A DNA stretch of 64,000 nt from contig JBLNCA010000039.1 in NCBI GenBank assembly GCA_050260375.1, forward strand, positions 70,539 through 134,538, read 5' to 3'. The notes under the pieces are model-generated. The model did no database searches. It worked only from the letters and a program-made list of their open reading frames with translations, and was not told the DNA's origin. The translations under genes were made by a program, and so were the position numbers. Shown here in pieces: positions 8,040-15,629 of the stretch; the stretch's first letter is position 1, and each line of letters opens with the position of its first letter. Source of the DNA: DTFZ01 sp050260375 (GTDB taxonomy: Bacteria > Bacillota > Clostridia > Christensenellales > SZUA-584).

Positions 8040-8324
8040 ATATGCATACTAAAAGGATATGCGGTGAGTATATCCTCCGGTTTGCTGACAAAGTTCTTAT
8101 CTGAAAATATAAAAAGCTAAAACTCGAACATTAACATGCCCTTCATCTAGCTTTGCCAGTGAAGGGCGAACGATAATTCATAGAATCCTCGCAGAAGCGC
8201 CCAGCCGCCCGTACCGAAGGTACAGGCTGGGCAAGACCCGATGACAAACGTGAGTTTGTCATCGGTTAAAGGATATGTTTTACGGCATATCCTTTAACGT
8301 TTCTTTATTAAACAATCAGTAGTT
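8040..8324. repeat. Hairpin-rich intergenic region between DUF4440 gene and sigH
   Basis: This convergent gap contains a run of strong inverted repeats. GCCCTTCA 8138-8145 pairs with 8160-8167. GCCCAGCC 8199-8206 pairs with 8225-8232 and encloses GTACC-GAA-GGTAC. A perfect 12-bp stem CCGATGACAAAC (8238-8249 with 8254-8265) is closed by the tetraloop GTGA. A perfect 12-bp stem TTAAAGGATATG (8266-8277 with 8286-8297) is followed by a T-rich stretch and may terminate the plus-strand transcript. A weaker GGATAT/ATATCC pair lies near 8055-8078. No gene is visible. Confidence 0.75.
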
Positions 8325-8969
8325 TTATTCCCCGCCCGATATCAGCTTTTCCAGCTTGTTCTTTACGCGCTGCAGCGCGTTGTCCACCGACTTTACGCTC
8401 CTGTTTAAGTCTGCGGCGATTTCGTAATAAGATTTGCCTTCTATATACTTTCTGAGCACCTGCATCTCGAGAGGCGAGAGCAGCTTGCCCATCTTCGATT
8501 CGATTATTGAGAAGTCTTCCCTGCCTATTATTATATCTTCGGGATTCGATATCTTGCCGCTAGCGACTATGTCTATAAGCGTCCTGTCGGATTCCTCGTC
8601 GAACATAGGCTTGTTTAAAGAGACATACGAATTAAGCGGCTTGTGCTTTTGGCGCGTGGCTGTCTTAATCGCGGTTATTATCTGGCGCGTAACGCACAGC
8701 TCGGCAAACGCCCGAAACGTCGTGAGCCGTGTCTGGCGGAAATCGCGTATCGCCTTATACAGCCCAATCATGCCTTCCTGTACGATGTCTTCCCGGTCGG
8801 CCCCGATAAGAAAATAAGAACGTGCCTTTGCACGAACAAAATTCTTATACTTATTGAGCAAATACTCTAAAGCGTCCCCGTCGTCGCGGGCGAGTTCCGC
8901 AAGGGACTCGTCAGGCATGTCCTCATAACGGTCGTGTGCTTCTTCAAGCGAAGATCTTCTGCTAGCCAA
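8325..8969 (-). CDS. sigH: RNA polymerase sporulation sigma factor SigH
   Basis: SigH (Spo0H) directs transcription at the transition to sporulation and competence. The 214-residue product has sigma-70 region 2 (DREDIVQEGMIGLYKAIRDF) and a C-terminal region 4 helix-turn-helix (GKSYYEIAADLNRSVKSVDN). Its length and sequence match the family well. It lies downstream of yacP in the conserved mrnC-thyX-rlmB-yacP-sigH order but has its own promoter, as it does in Bacillus. It supports a spore-forming lifestyle together with sigK at 30.5 kb. Confidence 0.95.
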   Translation of the reverse strand: MASRRSSLEEAHDRYEDMPDESLAELARDDGDALEYLLNKYKNFVRAKARSYFLIGADREDIVQEGMIGLYKAIRDFRQTRLTTFRAFAELCVTRQIITAIKTATRQKHKPLNSYVSLNKPMFDEESDRTLIDIVASGKISNPEDIIIGREDFSIIESKMGKLLSPLEMQVLRKYIEGKSYYEIAADLNRSVKSVDNALQRVKNKLEKLISGGE

Positions 8970-8998
8970 TGTATACCTCCCGGAGTCTCTGTTAATTG

Positions 8999-9027
8999 AT
9001 TATATATGGCGGCATTAAGACAGTCAA
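8999..9027 (-). promoter_or_regulatory. Sigma-A promoter of sigH
   Basis: On the minus strand TTGACT (9027-9022), 17 bases and TATAAT (9004-8999) lie just upstream of the sigH ribosome-binding site, inside the 82-base gap after yacP. sigH can therefore be transcribed apart from the upstream operon. Confidence 0.78.
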
Positions 9028-9051
9028 TATGGATGGAGTAAATTTACAAAT

Positions 9052-9507
9052 CTATTCGGGAAGGGTTATCGCATCAAGCGCGAGCCTCTTTTTAAGCTCG
9101 CCCGGAGAGAGCGACGACCTGTGAATGAGCTTTAAATACTTCTCGCGCTCGGCTTGTATAAGTTGCTTAAGTTCCTGCGGAGTTATCCTTACGGCGCCCG
9201 CTTCGAACACCGAAAGCTGTTCAAGATAATCGCTTGTTACGACCTTAAGCATTGGTTTGCCTTTGGCGGCGCGCTGTATATGCGTGTCGGCAGTGACGCC
9301 GTATGCGGTAAAGACAACGGTTAGCAGGCCGTGCTTCGTTTCGCTCGCCGGCTGTTTCGTGTTGTAGCCGTCGAATACCACCGTGATATCCTCGCCCGAA
9401 AAGCCTGCGAAATCATCGAGTATATGAAGCAGCTTCGCGCGCGCGTCTTCAAGATTGCTCGTATCAAGCCCCCAGGCGTGGATAACGTTGTACCCGTCTA
9501 TTATCAT
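9052..9507 (-). CDS. yacP: NYN-domain (YacP/Rae1-like) ribonuclease
   Basis: YacP (Rae1 in Bacillus) is a PIN/NYN-fold endoribonuclease that acts on mRNA in the ribosomal A site. The 151-residue protein starts MIIDGYNVIHAWG, with the first catalytic Asp in IIDGYN. It then shows TVVFDGYN and the TSDYLEQ acidic motif, all typical of the NYN active site. The ATG overlaps the rlmB stop by 4 bases, indicating coupling. It ends the mrnC-thyX-rlmB operon before sigH. Confidence 0.9.
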   Translation of the reverse strand: MIIDGYNVIHAWGLDTSNLEDARAKLLHILDDFAGFSGEDITVVFDGYNTKQPASETKHGLLTVVFTAYGVTADTHIQRAAKGKPMLKVVTSDYLEQLSVFEAGAVRITPQELKQLIQAEREKYLKLIHRSSLSPGELKKRLALDAITLPE

Positions 9508-10256
9508 CCCTGCTTCTCCTGCCGCGCCTTTTCATACATCAGCACTGCGGCCGCAACTGCGGCGTTGAGCGATCCCGTCTCGCCTTTCATCGGTATGCTT
9601 GCAACGAGGTCGCAGTTTTCCAGCACGAGCCTCGATATTCCCTCGCCCTCCGAGCCTATTACAAGCGCCACCGGGCCCTTTAGGTTTATCTCATCGGCAG
9701 GTTTGCCGGATACGTCCGCCGCCGTTATCCACACGCCCTTTTCTTTTAATTCCTTGATGGTCCTGCTCAAATTGGTTACTTTAACTATCGGAAGCCGCTC
9801 GGCTGCGCCCGACGAAGCTTTGTACGCTACCGACGATAGCGAAGCGCTCCTGCGCTTGCCCAGTATCACTCCGTGCGCGCCCAGCACTTCGGCGCTTCTT
9901 ATTATCGAGCCCAAGTTGCCCTCGTCCGTTATGCCGTCGAGTATAAGCATAAAAGGCGGCTCGTTTCTTGATTCCGCGAGGCTCATTATGTCTTCTATGC
10001 TGCCGTATTCCTTTGCTGCGGCCATGGCGACTACGCCCTGATGGTTGGCGGGCTTGCCGCCGTACCCGAAAGGCATCGTGAGGTTGTCAAGCTTGCGCTT
10101 GTCCACGCGAACTACAGGCAGCCGCTTTTCGGACGCAAGCGCGAGTATCTCCTTTACGCTCGGGTCGTCTATCTCCTTTGCGGCCAGCAGCTTGTCTATC
10201 GGCCGCGCCGACTTTATCGCGGACTTGACCGCGTTTCTTCCGTATATAATATCCAT
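9504..10256 (-). CDS. rlmB: 23S rRNA (guanosine-2'-O-)-methyltransferase RlmB (TrmH family)
   Basis: This SPOUT methyltransferase modifies a guanosine of 23S rRNA with S-adenosylmethionine. The 250-residue product has an N-terminal substrate-binding domain (IIYGRNAVKSAIKS) and the three TrmH motifs: DGITDEGNLGSIIRSAEVLG, GPVALVIGSEGEGIS and IPMKGETGSLNAAVAAAVLMYE, which form the trefoil-knot cofactor site. It sits base-to-base after thyX and overlaps yacP, as in other Firmicutes. The precise target base is inferred from the family only. Confidence 0.93.
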   Translation of the reverse strand: MDIIYGRNAVKSAIKSARPIDKLLAAKEIDDPSVKEILALASEKRLPVVRVDKRKLDNLTMPFGYGGKPANHQGVVAMAAAKEYGSIEDIMSLAESRNEPPFMLILDGITDEGNLGSIIRSAEVLGAHGVILGKRRSASLSSVAYKASSGAAERLPIVKVTNLSRTIKELKEKGVWITAADVSGKPADEINLKGPVALVIGSEGEGISRLVLENCDLVASIPMKGETGSLNAAVAAAVLMYEKARQEKQG

Positions 10257-10991
10257 CTATCTGGTCACAATCCTTTTCTGTTTTTGCTTGACCTCCTGCG
10301 GCTGCCCGCACGACATCCTTCCTTCGCCGCACTTGCCGCGCACGCACGAAGGCCCCGCGGAAGAAAACAGCGCCGGCGATACGGAGGAAACCAGCCCAAG
10401 CATGTTCCACGCAAGCTCGCGTATCTCCCACTGGGCGCGGTTGCAGCACCTTAATGTAAAGAAATGCAGCAGTTCGCGCGCGTTCATCGTAAGCATCATT
10501 TTTGTTTCGCACGCGCCGGGCAGCACGAAACGCGCGTCCTCGTTAGACTTCTCGCCCTTGCCTCCCAGCTCTGTACGCCACTCGTCATACCACCGCTGTA
10601 TCGTAGCCATCTGCGACTCGTACTTTTTCACGGCTTCGTCGCCCAGCGCGCGTATGCTTGGCGGTATTATGTACGAAAAGCCGTTTTCCGAGTAGCTGAC
10701 GTACCTTTGCGACTGCACCGAAAAGCTCGCTATCCTGTGCCGCGTTATCTGCGCAAGCAGCGTGCGCGACACGCCCTCTATGCCAAAAGTAAAGCTCGCG
10801 TGCTCTATCGTCGATAAATGGCCCAGGTCGACGATTCTTTCGAGAAACGCAGAAGCGCTTTCGCTCGTCAGCCCTTCCGATATATCGTCTATGCCCGACG
10901 GGCTGTAACACAGCTTCGCGGCCATAGCGGTCAGCTTCTCCGCATCGGGCGAATACGACAACAGCTTAACGTTTAATTTGACCTCGCTCAT
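10257..10991 (-). CDS. thyX: FAD-dependent thymidylate synthase ThyX
   Basis: ThyX methylates dUMP to dTMP with FAD and methylene-tetrahydrofolate, replacing ThyA. The ThyX signature RHR-x-x-S ... SQR is visible as RHRIASFSVQSQRYV. Further family residues are in FVLPGACETKMMLTMNARELLHFF and the RCCNRAQWEIRELA stretch. At 244 residues it has normal length, and it ends in a short basic tail rich in Lys and Gln. mrnC ends two bases upstream. Confidence 0.95.
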   Translation of the reverse strand: MSEVKLNVKLLSYSPDAEKLTAMAAKLCYSPSGIDDISEGLTSESASAFLERIVDLGHLSTIEHASFTFGIEGVSRTLLAQITRHRIASFSVQSQRYVSYSENGFSYIIPPSIRALGDEAVKKYESQMATIQRWYDEWRTELGGKGEKSNEDARFVLPGACETKMMLTMNARELLHFFTLRCCNRAQWEIRELAWNMLGLVSSVSPALFSSAGPSCVRGKCGEGRMSCGQPQEVKQKQKRIVTR

Positions 10992-10993
10992 AT

Positions 10994-11431
10994 TTATTTT
11001 CCCCCAAAAAAGTGATTGACTATTACGCCGAACAGCTCGTCCAGGCGGCGCTCGCTGCCAAGCAGGTAAAGATATCCGATAACGGCCTCAAGCCCCGTGG
11101 CGCGCGAATAGTCTTGGCGGCTCATGTTCTTCGGCGGCGCCGATTTGGCGTTCCTGCCCGTCCGGTATACGTCGTTTTCCCGCTCGGTAAACATACCTTC
11201 AAGCAAATCAGCGGCCTCGGCCTGCGAACGGGCGTTCACCACTCCCGACGCCAGCGAATGAAGCTGCTCTACCTTTCCCATATTATTCTTTACAAGGTAG
11301 CTTCTGATATACAGGTCAAACACCGTGTCGCCTATATACGCAAGGTTGAGCACAGGAAATTCGCGCACGCGGTTTTCCGAAAGCGCGCCGAGCGAAATTC
11401 CGTATGCAGTTTTTGCATCATTATCTTCCAT
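10994..11431 (-). CDS. mrnC: Mini-ribonuclease III (MrnC)
   Basis: Mini-III is an RNase III catalytic domain without the double-strand-binding domain. It matures the ends of 23S rRNA in Firmicutes. The 145-residue product has the signature LNLAYIGDTVFDLYIRSYL with its catalytic acidic residues, and a second conserved block TGLEAVIGYLYLLG. It heads the thyX-rlmB-yacP operon. No ribosome-binding site is visible, and a TATAAT lies only 7 bases upstream of the ATG, so translation may be leaderless; no alternative start with a better ribosome-binding site was seen. Confidence 0.93.
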   Translation of the reverse strand: MEDNDAKTAYGISLGALSENRVREFPVLNLAYIGDTVFDLYIRSYLVKNNMGKVEQLHSLASGVVNARSQAEAADLLEGMFTERENDVYRTGRNAKSAPPKNMSRQDYSRATGLEAVIGYLYLLGSERRLDELFGVIVNHFFGGK

Positions 11432-11438
11432 CTAATAA

Positions 11439-11444
11439 ATTATA
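11439..11444 (-). promoter_or_regulatory. -10 box of the mrnC operon, start point at the ATG
   Basis: TATAAT on the minus strand (11444-11439) is separated from the mrnC ATG by 7 bases, so the +1 base would fall on or next to the A of the start codon. The -35 region (TTTTGG, 17 bases upstream) is weak, but a TG pair lies near the -10. Confidence 0.5.
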
Positions 11445-11533
11445 GCATAACGCGGGTGCATCCAAAAGCGAAAGATAAAAACTCTTGGAATAATCGGGCG
11501 CATATACGGCGGCATGCGGCGAAAAATAATACA

Positions 11534-11929
11534 ATGAAAAAGTATTCGGTTATCGCATCAATAGCGCGCAAAGCTCTGGAAAATCCTCGCGTAAAAAAAG
11601 CCGCGGTAGGCGTCGTGTCGGGTTTTTTGGCCGGGCTGTTTGGCTCGGGCGGGGGCATAGCCGTCGTGGAAGGGCTTGAAAGCATAGGGACGGAAGAGCG
11701 GCGCGCGCACGCCACATCCTTAGCGGTGATACTTCCCGCCTCCGTGCTATCCGCTGCGCTGTATTTTACCGGAGGGTATGTGCCGCTTGAGCAAACGTTG
11801 TACCTCTGCGCAGGCGCTATAGCGGGAGGGCTGCTCGGTGCGTTTTTTCTCTCTAAAGTCAGAATAAAGCTGTTAAACCGGATATTCACGCTGCTGATAC
11901 TCGCGTCCGGCGTAAGGTTGCTGTTTTGA
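11534..11929 (+). CDS. TSUP-family permease, N-terminal half-like (TauE/SafE)
   Basis: This is a 131-residue membrane protein with about four helices. It contains the TSUP glycine-rich motif GFLAGLFGSGGGIAVV near residue 30 and a second glycine-rich helix (CAGAIAGGLLGAFFLSK). TSUP proteins export organosulfur anions or other small anions and normally have about 250 residues with two such halves. Here each half is a separate gene. I chose ATG 11534; the open frame before it overlaps mrnC antisense. No clear ribosome-binding site is seen. The following half starts at a TTG that overlaps this gene's stop. Confidence 0.75.
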   Translation: MKKYSVIASIARKALENPRVKKAAVGVVSGFLAGLFGSGGGIAVVEGLESIGTEERRAHATSLAVILPASVLSAALYFTGGYVPLEQTLYLCAGAIAGGLLGAFFLSKVRIKLLNRIFTLLILASGVRLLF

Positions 11930-12309
11930 TACTCTATATAGTGTTCGGTGCGGTGTTCGGCATAGTGGGCGGAATGGGATTGGGCGGAGGCATCGTGCTG
12001 ATACCCTGCCTTACGCTGTTTCTTGCGGTAAACCAGCACGAAGCCCAGGCAATGACGCTGTTTGCCTATATACCCATGGCGCTGTTCGCGCTCGTTTCCC
12101 ATATCAGGCAGAAAAACGTAAGGCTGAAGCCGGCTCTGTTTTTAACCGCTTTTGGTTGCATCGGCGGCGTAGCGGGCTATTTTCTCGCGGCGGCGATAGA
12201 CTCGGGCACGCTGCGCAAAGTATTCGCCGCGTTTCTGATACTCGTAGCGCTGCTGCGCGTATGGCGGCAGGAGGTAAAGCCCAGGCTGGATAAAAGAGCC
12301 TCAAAATAA
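11926..12309 (+). CDS. TSUP-family permease, C-terminal half-like (TauE/SafE)
   Basis: This is the partner half of the preceding gene: 127 residues with about four membrane helices. The equivalent family motif GAVFGIVGGMGLGGGIVLIP is at the N-terminus and a second glycine-rich helix (GCIGGVAGYFLAAA) follows. Translation probably begins at TTG 11926, whose last bases overlap the upstream TGA (TTGATA), so the halves should be made in equal amounts and could assemble into one heteromeric carrier. GTG 11941 is an alternative start. The substrate is unknown. Confidence 0.75.
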   Translation: MILYIVFGAVFGIVGGMGLGGGIVLIPCLTLFLAVNQHEAQAMTLFAYIPMALFALVSHIRQKNVRLKPALFLTAFGCIGGVAGYFLAAAIDSGTLRKVFAAFLILVALLRVWRQEVKPRLDKRASK

Positions 12310-12418
12310 GCCGTGAGGCGTTAAAAACACCATCAGAAACGCGCAACCGAAGGCGATTATGAATGTATAAGGCGATTATGAATGTATAAAAAGTAATCTT
12401 ATTATACAAAACTGCGTG

Positions 12419-12447
12419 TTGACAGTTAAACGGCATATTATTATAAT
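12419..12447 (+). promoter_or_regulatory. Consensus promoter of the T-box transcript
   Basis: TTGACA (12419-12424) and TATAAT (12442-12447) are separated by exactly 17 bases, and transcription would start just before the T-box stem I. Confidence 0.88.
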
Positions 12448-12454
12448 GTGAATA

Positions 12455-12709
12455 ATTTATTAACAAAAGGCTGTGAACGGGAAAACCGTTACTGATAGCG
12501 TAAAGAGAGCCGCCGGTAGGTGCAAGGCGGACGCAAAAGGAGCGGGGCTCGCCCGGGAGCTGCAGGGCTGAAAACATACAGTAAGCTCTGACGCATTTAA
12601 CGCGTTATGTTAAAAGGCTTAAAATGCCTTGCTGAGCTGGCGGCTTATTGCCGTAAGCAGAGTGGTACCGCGACCTTGTCGTCTCTGTAGACGGAAGGTC
12701 TTTTTATTT
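12455..12709 (+). ncRNA. T-box riboswitch leader upstream of an acyl-CoA ligase
   Basis: The hallmark T-box sequence AGAGTGGTACCGCG is at 12659-12672. It is followed by a terminator hairpin (GACCTT 12672-12677 with AAGGTC 12695-12700, inner CGTCT/AGACG) and a T run. Upstream are the AGAGAG bulge and the GGTAGGTGCAA distal-loop region (about 12504-12526) of stem I. Pairing CGGG 12478-12481 with CCCG 12552-12555 and CCGTT 12486-12490 with AGCGG 12541-12545 leaves a specifier loop GGCTCG (12546-12551). That suggests codon GCT (Ala), with GGC (Gly) as an alternative. Uncharged tRNA binding should turn on the downstream gene. Confidence 0.92.
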
Positions 12710-12762
12710 ATAAGGATGAGGCTTAATGGGAGCAAGGCTTTTTAAGAAAGAGGGAGTTGCTT

Positions 12763-14427
12763 ATGCTGGAATTTATCAATATGACTATAGGGGACCTGCT
12801 GGATATTAAAGCAAAAGAATATCCCGACAAAGACGCGCTCATACACCCTTATGAGAACGTCCGTTATTCGACGCGCCAATTCAAAGAGGAGTGCGACCGC
12901 GTAGCGCGCGGGCTGATGGCGCTCGGCATAGAGAAGGGGGACCATGTCGCGATATGGGCGACCAACTATCCGCAATGGGTAATATCCATGTTTGCGACGG
13001 CCAAGATAGGCGCCGTACTCGTCACGGTAAATACCAATTACAAGAAATACGAGCTTGAGTATCTGTTGAAGCAGTCGGATTCAAAGATGCTCATAATGAC
13101 GGGCGGAACGAAAGAAAACAACTATGTCGGCCACATAAACGCCATTTGCCCGGAGCTTAAAGACTGCAAACCGGGCGAACTTAACAGCAAAAAGCTTCCC
13201 TTCCTAAAAAGCGTAGTGTTTCTGGACGGGGAACGCCACCCGGGCATGTACCTGTGGGACGACGTGCTCGCCGCTTCGGAAAACGTAAGCGAGGAAGAGC
13301 GCTTTGCTCGGCAGCGCGGGACGGACCCGCATGACGTTATTAACATGATGTATACGTCGGGCACAACCGGGTTCCCCAAGGGCGTAATGCTTACCCACTA
13401 CAACCTCGTCAACAACGGCAAGGCTATAGGCTCATATATGAAGTTTACCGATAAAGACAGGCTGTGCATACCGGTGCCGCTGTTTCACTGCTTCGGTTGC
13501 GTTCTTGGCGTAATGGCGGCGGTAACCAACGACGCCGCAATGATAATAATCGACCACTTCAACCCCGTTAAGGTGATGCAGACGATTCAGAGCGAGAAGT
13601 GCACGGCCGTTCACGGCGTGCCGACGATGTTCATCGCGATGCTGGAGCATAAGGATTTTGAGTCGTATGATTTCTCCACATTGCGCACCGGAATAATGGC
13701 GGGCTCTCCCTGCCCGATAGAAGTAATGAAAGCGGCGGTTTCACGGATGAACATGCGGGAGATAACGATAGTGTACGGCCAGACCGAAAGCTCGCCCGGC
13801 ATCACGCAGACGAGCGCCGACGATACGCTTGAGCGCCGAGTGTCCACCGTGGGGCGCGCGTATCCCAACCTGGAAGCCAAGATAATAATTCCGGAAACGG
13901 GCGAGGACGCTCCGCCGAATACTATAGGCGAGATAGTAACGCGCGGATATCATGTTATGAAGGGTTATTACAAGATGCCCGAGGCCACGGCGCAGGCGAT
14001 AGACAAAGACGGCTGGCTGCATACGGGCGACCTTGGCATGATGGACGAGGACGGGTATTTCAAGATAACGGGTCGGCTTAAGGACATGATAATACGCGGC
14101 GGAGAGAACATATACCCCCGCGAAATTGAGGAGTTCATGTACACCCACCCCGCGGTAAGGGATGTGCAGGTAGTGGGAGTGCCCGATAAGAAGTACGGCG
14201 AAGAGGTGCTCGCGTGCGTAATACTCAAAGACGGCGCTTCGGTAAGCGAGGACGAGCTTATAGATTTCGTAAGGGCGGGCCTTTCAAAGTTTAAAGCGCC
14301 GAGGTACGTAAAGTTTATAGACGCGTTCCCGATGACCGCGAGCGGCAAGATACAAAAATACAAGCTGCGCGAATGGGCGGTTCATGAGCTGCACCTTGAG
14401 GACGCCGCGAATATCGAAACGGCGTAA
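12763..14427 (+). CDS. AMP-dependent fatty-acyl-CoA ligase (FadD-like)
   Basis: This is an ANL-superfamily enzyme that activates a carboxylic acid with ATP and transfers it to CoA. Of its 554 residues, the P-loop motif YTSGTTGFPKG lies near residue 200 and the adenylate motif is VYGQTESSPG. The hinge region includes TGDLGMMDEDGYFKITGRLKDMIIRGG, and the catalytic lysine is in the C-terminal TASGKIQK. The sequence resembles medium- or long-chain acyl-CoA synthetases; the acid is not predictable. ATG 12763 is chosen because AGGGAG lies six bases upstream; TTG 12757 is unlikely. It is preceded by a T-box, which is unexpected for this family. Confidence 0.88.
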   Translation: MLEFINMTIGDLLDIKAKEYPDKDALIHPYENVRYSTRQFKEECDRVARGLMALGIEKGDHVAIWATNYPQWVISMFATAKIGAVLVTVNTNYKKYELEYLLKQSDSKMLIMTGGTKENNYVGHINAICPELKDCKPGELNSKKLPFLKSVVFLDGERHPGMYLWDDVLAASENVSEEERFARQRGTDPHDVINMMYTSGTTGFPKGVMLTHYNLVNNGKAIGSYMKFTDKDRLCIPVPLFHCFGCVLGVMAAVTNDAAMIIIDHFNPVKVMQTIQSEKCTAVHGVPTMFIAMLEHKDFESYDFSTLRTGIMAGSPCPIEVMKAAVSRMNMREITIVYGQTESSPGITQTSADDTLERRVSTVGRAYPNLEAKIIIPETGEDAPPNTIGEIVTRGYHVMKGYYKMPEATAQAIDKDGWLHTGDLGMMDEDGYFKITGRLKDMIIRGGENIYPREIEEFMYTHPAVRDVQVVGVPDKKYGEEVLACVILKDGASVSEDELIDFVRAGLSKFKAPRYVKFIDAFPMTASGKIQKYKLREWAVHELHLEDAANIETA

Positions 14428-14450
14428 ATCAGAAAGCCAATTGAAGCTTA

Positions 14451-14482
14451 AGAGGCCTTCAAATGCCAGACGGCCTCTTTTT
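14451..14482 (+). terminator. Terminator of the acyl-CoA ligase gene
   Basis: AGAGGCC (14451-14457) pairs with GGCCTCT (14472-14478), and a run of T residues follows directly. Confidence 0.8.
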
Positions 14483-14856
14483 GTTATCATAAAAAACCAC
14501 ACGCTAAAGCCTGCGAAGCAATGGATAGCTTTAGCGTTGGAAAAGATTTTTGTATGATGAAAAACAACCTAGGTCTAAATAGTAAGCAACAGGGATTTAA
14601 GATACATAAAAGATAAACAGTTTAAGAAAAATAAAGATTCTTCGCTTGCGCTCAGAATGACCAAAAGTATCTGATACCGTAAAACAGGCTTTTATTGATG
14701 TAAGTCCATATGTCATTCAGAGGACCGAAGGGACGAAGAATCTTATCCCAATTCATAAGTTATCCATTGTGTTTGTTATACAATGCGGTTTTTTAAAGCC
14801 GGCGTCATAAACAGCCGCGGTTACTCATAATTATTGTTTTGAAGGGGGAATATGCA
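14483..14856. repeat. Non-coding region with an inverted GATTCTTCG repeat pair
   Basis: No gene is seen. Two related arms in opposite orientation lie at 14634-14661 (AAGATTCTTCG ... CAGAATGAC) and 14712-14744 (GTCATTCAG ... CGAAGAATCTT), about 50 bases apart. This arrangement is typical of dispersed palindromic repeats widespread in Clostridia and other bacteria. Confidence 0.6.
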
Positions 14857-15333
14857 ATGAATGTGAACGCCGGCACGGCAAACCTGAAAACGAAAGAAAA
14901 GAAGACGTCCTTTTCGGAGCTGATGAAAAACGCGCTTAAAGGCACGCTTATTTCCATGATATTCACGATAGCCGTTATACTGCTGTTCGCGCTGATTATC
15001 AAGGAAACAGGGCTTAAAGACGGCGTCATAGCGCCCGTGAACCAGGTAATAAAGATACTCGGAATACTCGCGGCCTCGTATTTTGCGGTAAAGGGCATGT
15101 CCGACAAGCAATGGCTGTGCGGCGGCATAACAGGCCTGATGTATATGCTGCTGAGCTATCTTATATTCTCGCTTATCAACAGCGCTTTCGGCAACGTTGC
15201 CCTGCTTTTTTCCGACATGCTGATGGGGCTGCTTATAGGGGCTGTGTTTGCGATAATCGTCGCAAGCTTCTTTGGCGGCTCTAAAAAGGCGAAAAGGATA
15301 TCAAGGCGCAAGATAACCGTTCCCGGCAAATAA
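14857..15333 (+). CDS. TIGR04086-family membrane protein (SCIFF neighbour)
   Basis: This is a 158-residue membrane protein with four hydrophobic helices after a short charged N-terminus. It resembles the TIGR04086 family, whose members lie beside the SCIFF peptide gene in many Clostridia; the role is not established. ATG 14857 is chosen because AAGGGGG lies nine bases upstream, while the longer TTG form begins inside that site. The C-terminal tail is basic (KKAKRISRRK). It is 71 bases before scfA and in the same direction. Confidence 0.8.
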   Translation: MNVNAGTANLKTKEKKTSFSELMKNALKGTLISMIFTIAVILLFALIIKETGLKDGVIAPVNQVIKILGILAASYFAVKGMSDKQWLCGGITGLMYMLLSYLIFSLINSAFGNVALLFSDMLMGLLIGAVFAIIVASFFGGSKKAKRISRRKITVPGK

Positions 15334-15404
15334 AAGTTGCACCGCGCTCCGATCTATTATATAATCTTTTAGCAAAGATCCGCTAAGATTATGGAGGTCG
15401 CTAA

Positions 15405-15551
15405 ATGAAGCATATAAAGACGGTCGTAAAGGGCAGCCTTAAGGACAAGAAGGAAACGAGGGGCTGCGGAGAGTGCCAGACGTCCTGCCAGTCGGCATGC
15501 AAAACGTCGTGCACGCTTGCGAACCAGCGTTGCGAGAAGAAATACAGATAA
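15405..15551 (+). CDS. scfA: SCIFF ribosomal peptide precursor (six cysteines in forty-five)
   Basis: This 48-residue peptide has a basic leader (MKHIKTVVKGSLKDKKETRG) and a core with six cysteines in the spacing C-x2-C-x3-C-x3-C-x3-C-x8-C. That matches the SCIFF family of ranthipeptide precursors, in which a radical-SAM enzyme links a Cys sulfur to Thr. The Thr residues are at TS before and TL after the fifth Cys. GGAGG lies before the ATG. The maturase gene follows 78 bases downstream, across a hairpin. Confidence 0.95.
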   Translation: MKHIKTVVKGSLKDKKETRGCGECQTSCQSACKTSCTLANQRCEKKYR

Positions 15552-15565
15552 CCTAATCAAAAAGT

Positions 15566-15590
15566 GCGGCGGGCAAATGCCGCTTTTTTG
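15566..15590 (+). terminator. Hairpin with T run between scfA and scfB
   Basis: GCGGC (15566-15570) pairs with GCCGC (15579-15583), followed by six T residues. It probably attenuates read-through so that more SCIFF peptide than enzyme is made. Confidence 0.7.
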
Positions 15591-15629
15591 TTTTCAACTA
15601 TTATTATGCAATATGAAAGGGAGTTTTAA

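Noticed and set aside
12104..12577. Minus-strand open frame across the TSUP gene end and the T-box
   Set aside because: It is opposite a strong promoter and a structured leader; no family motif.
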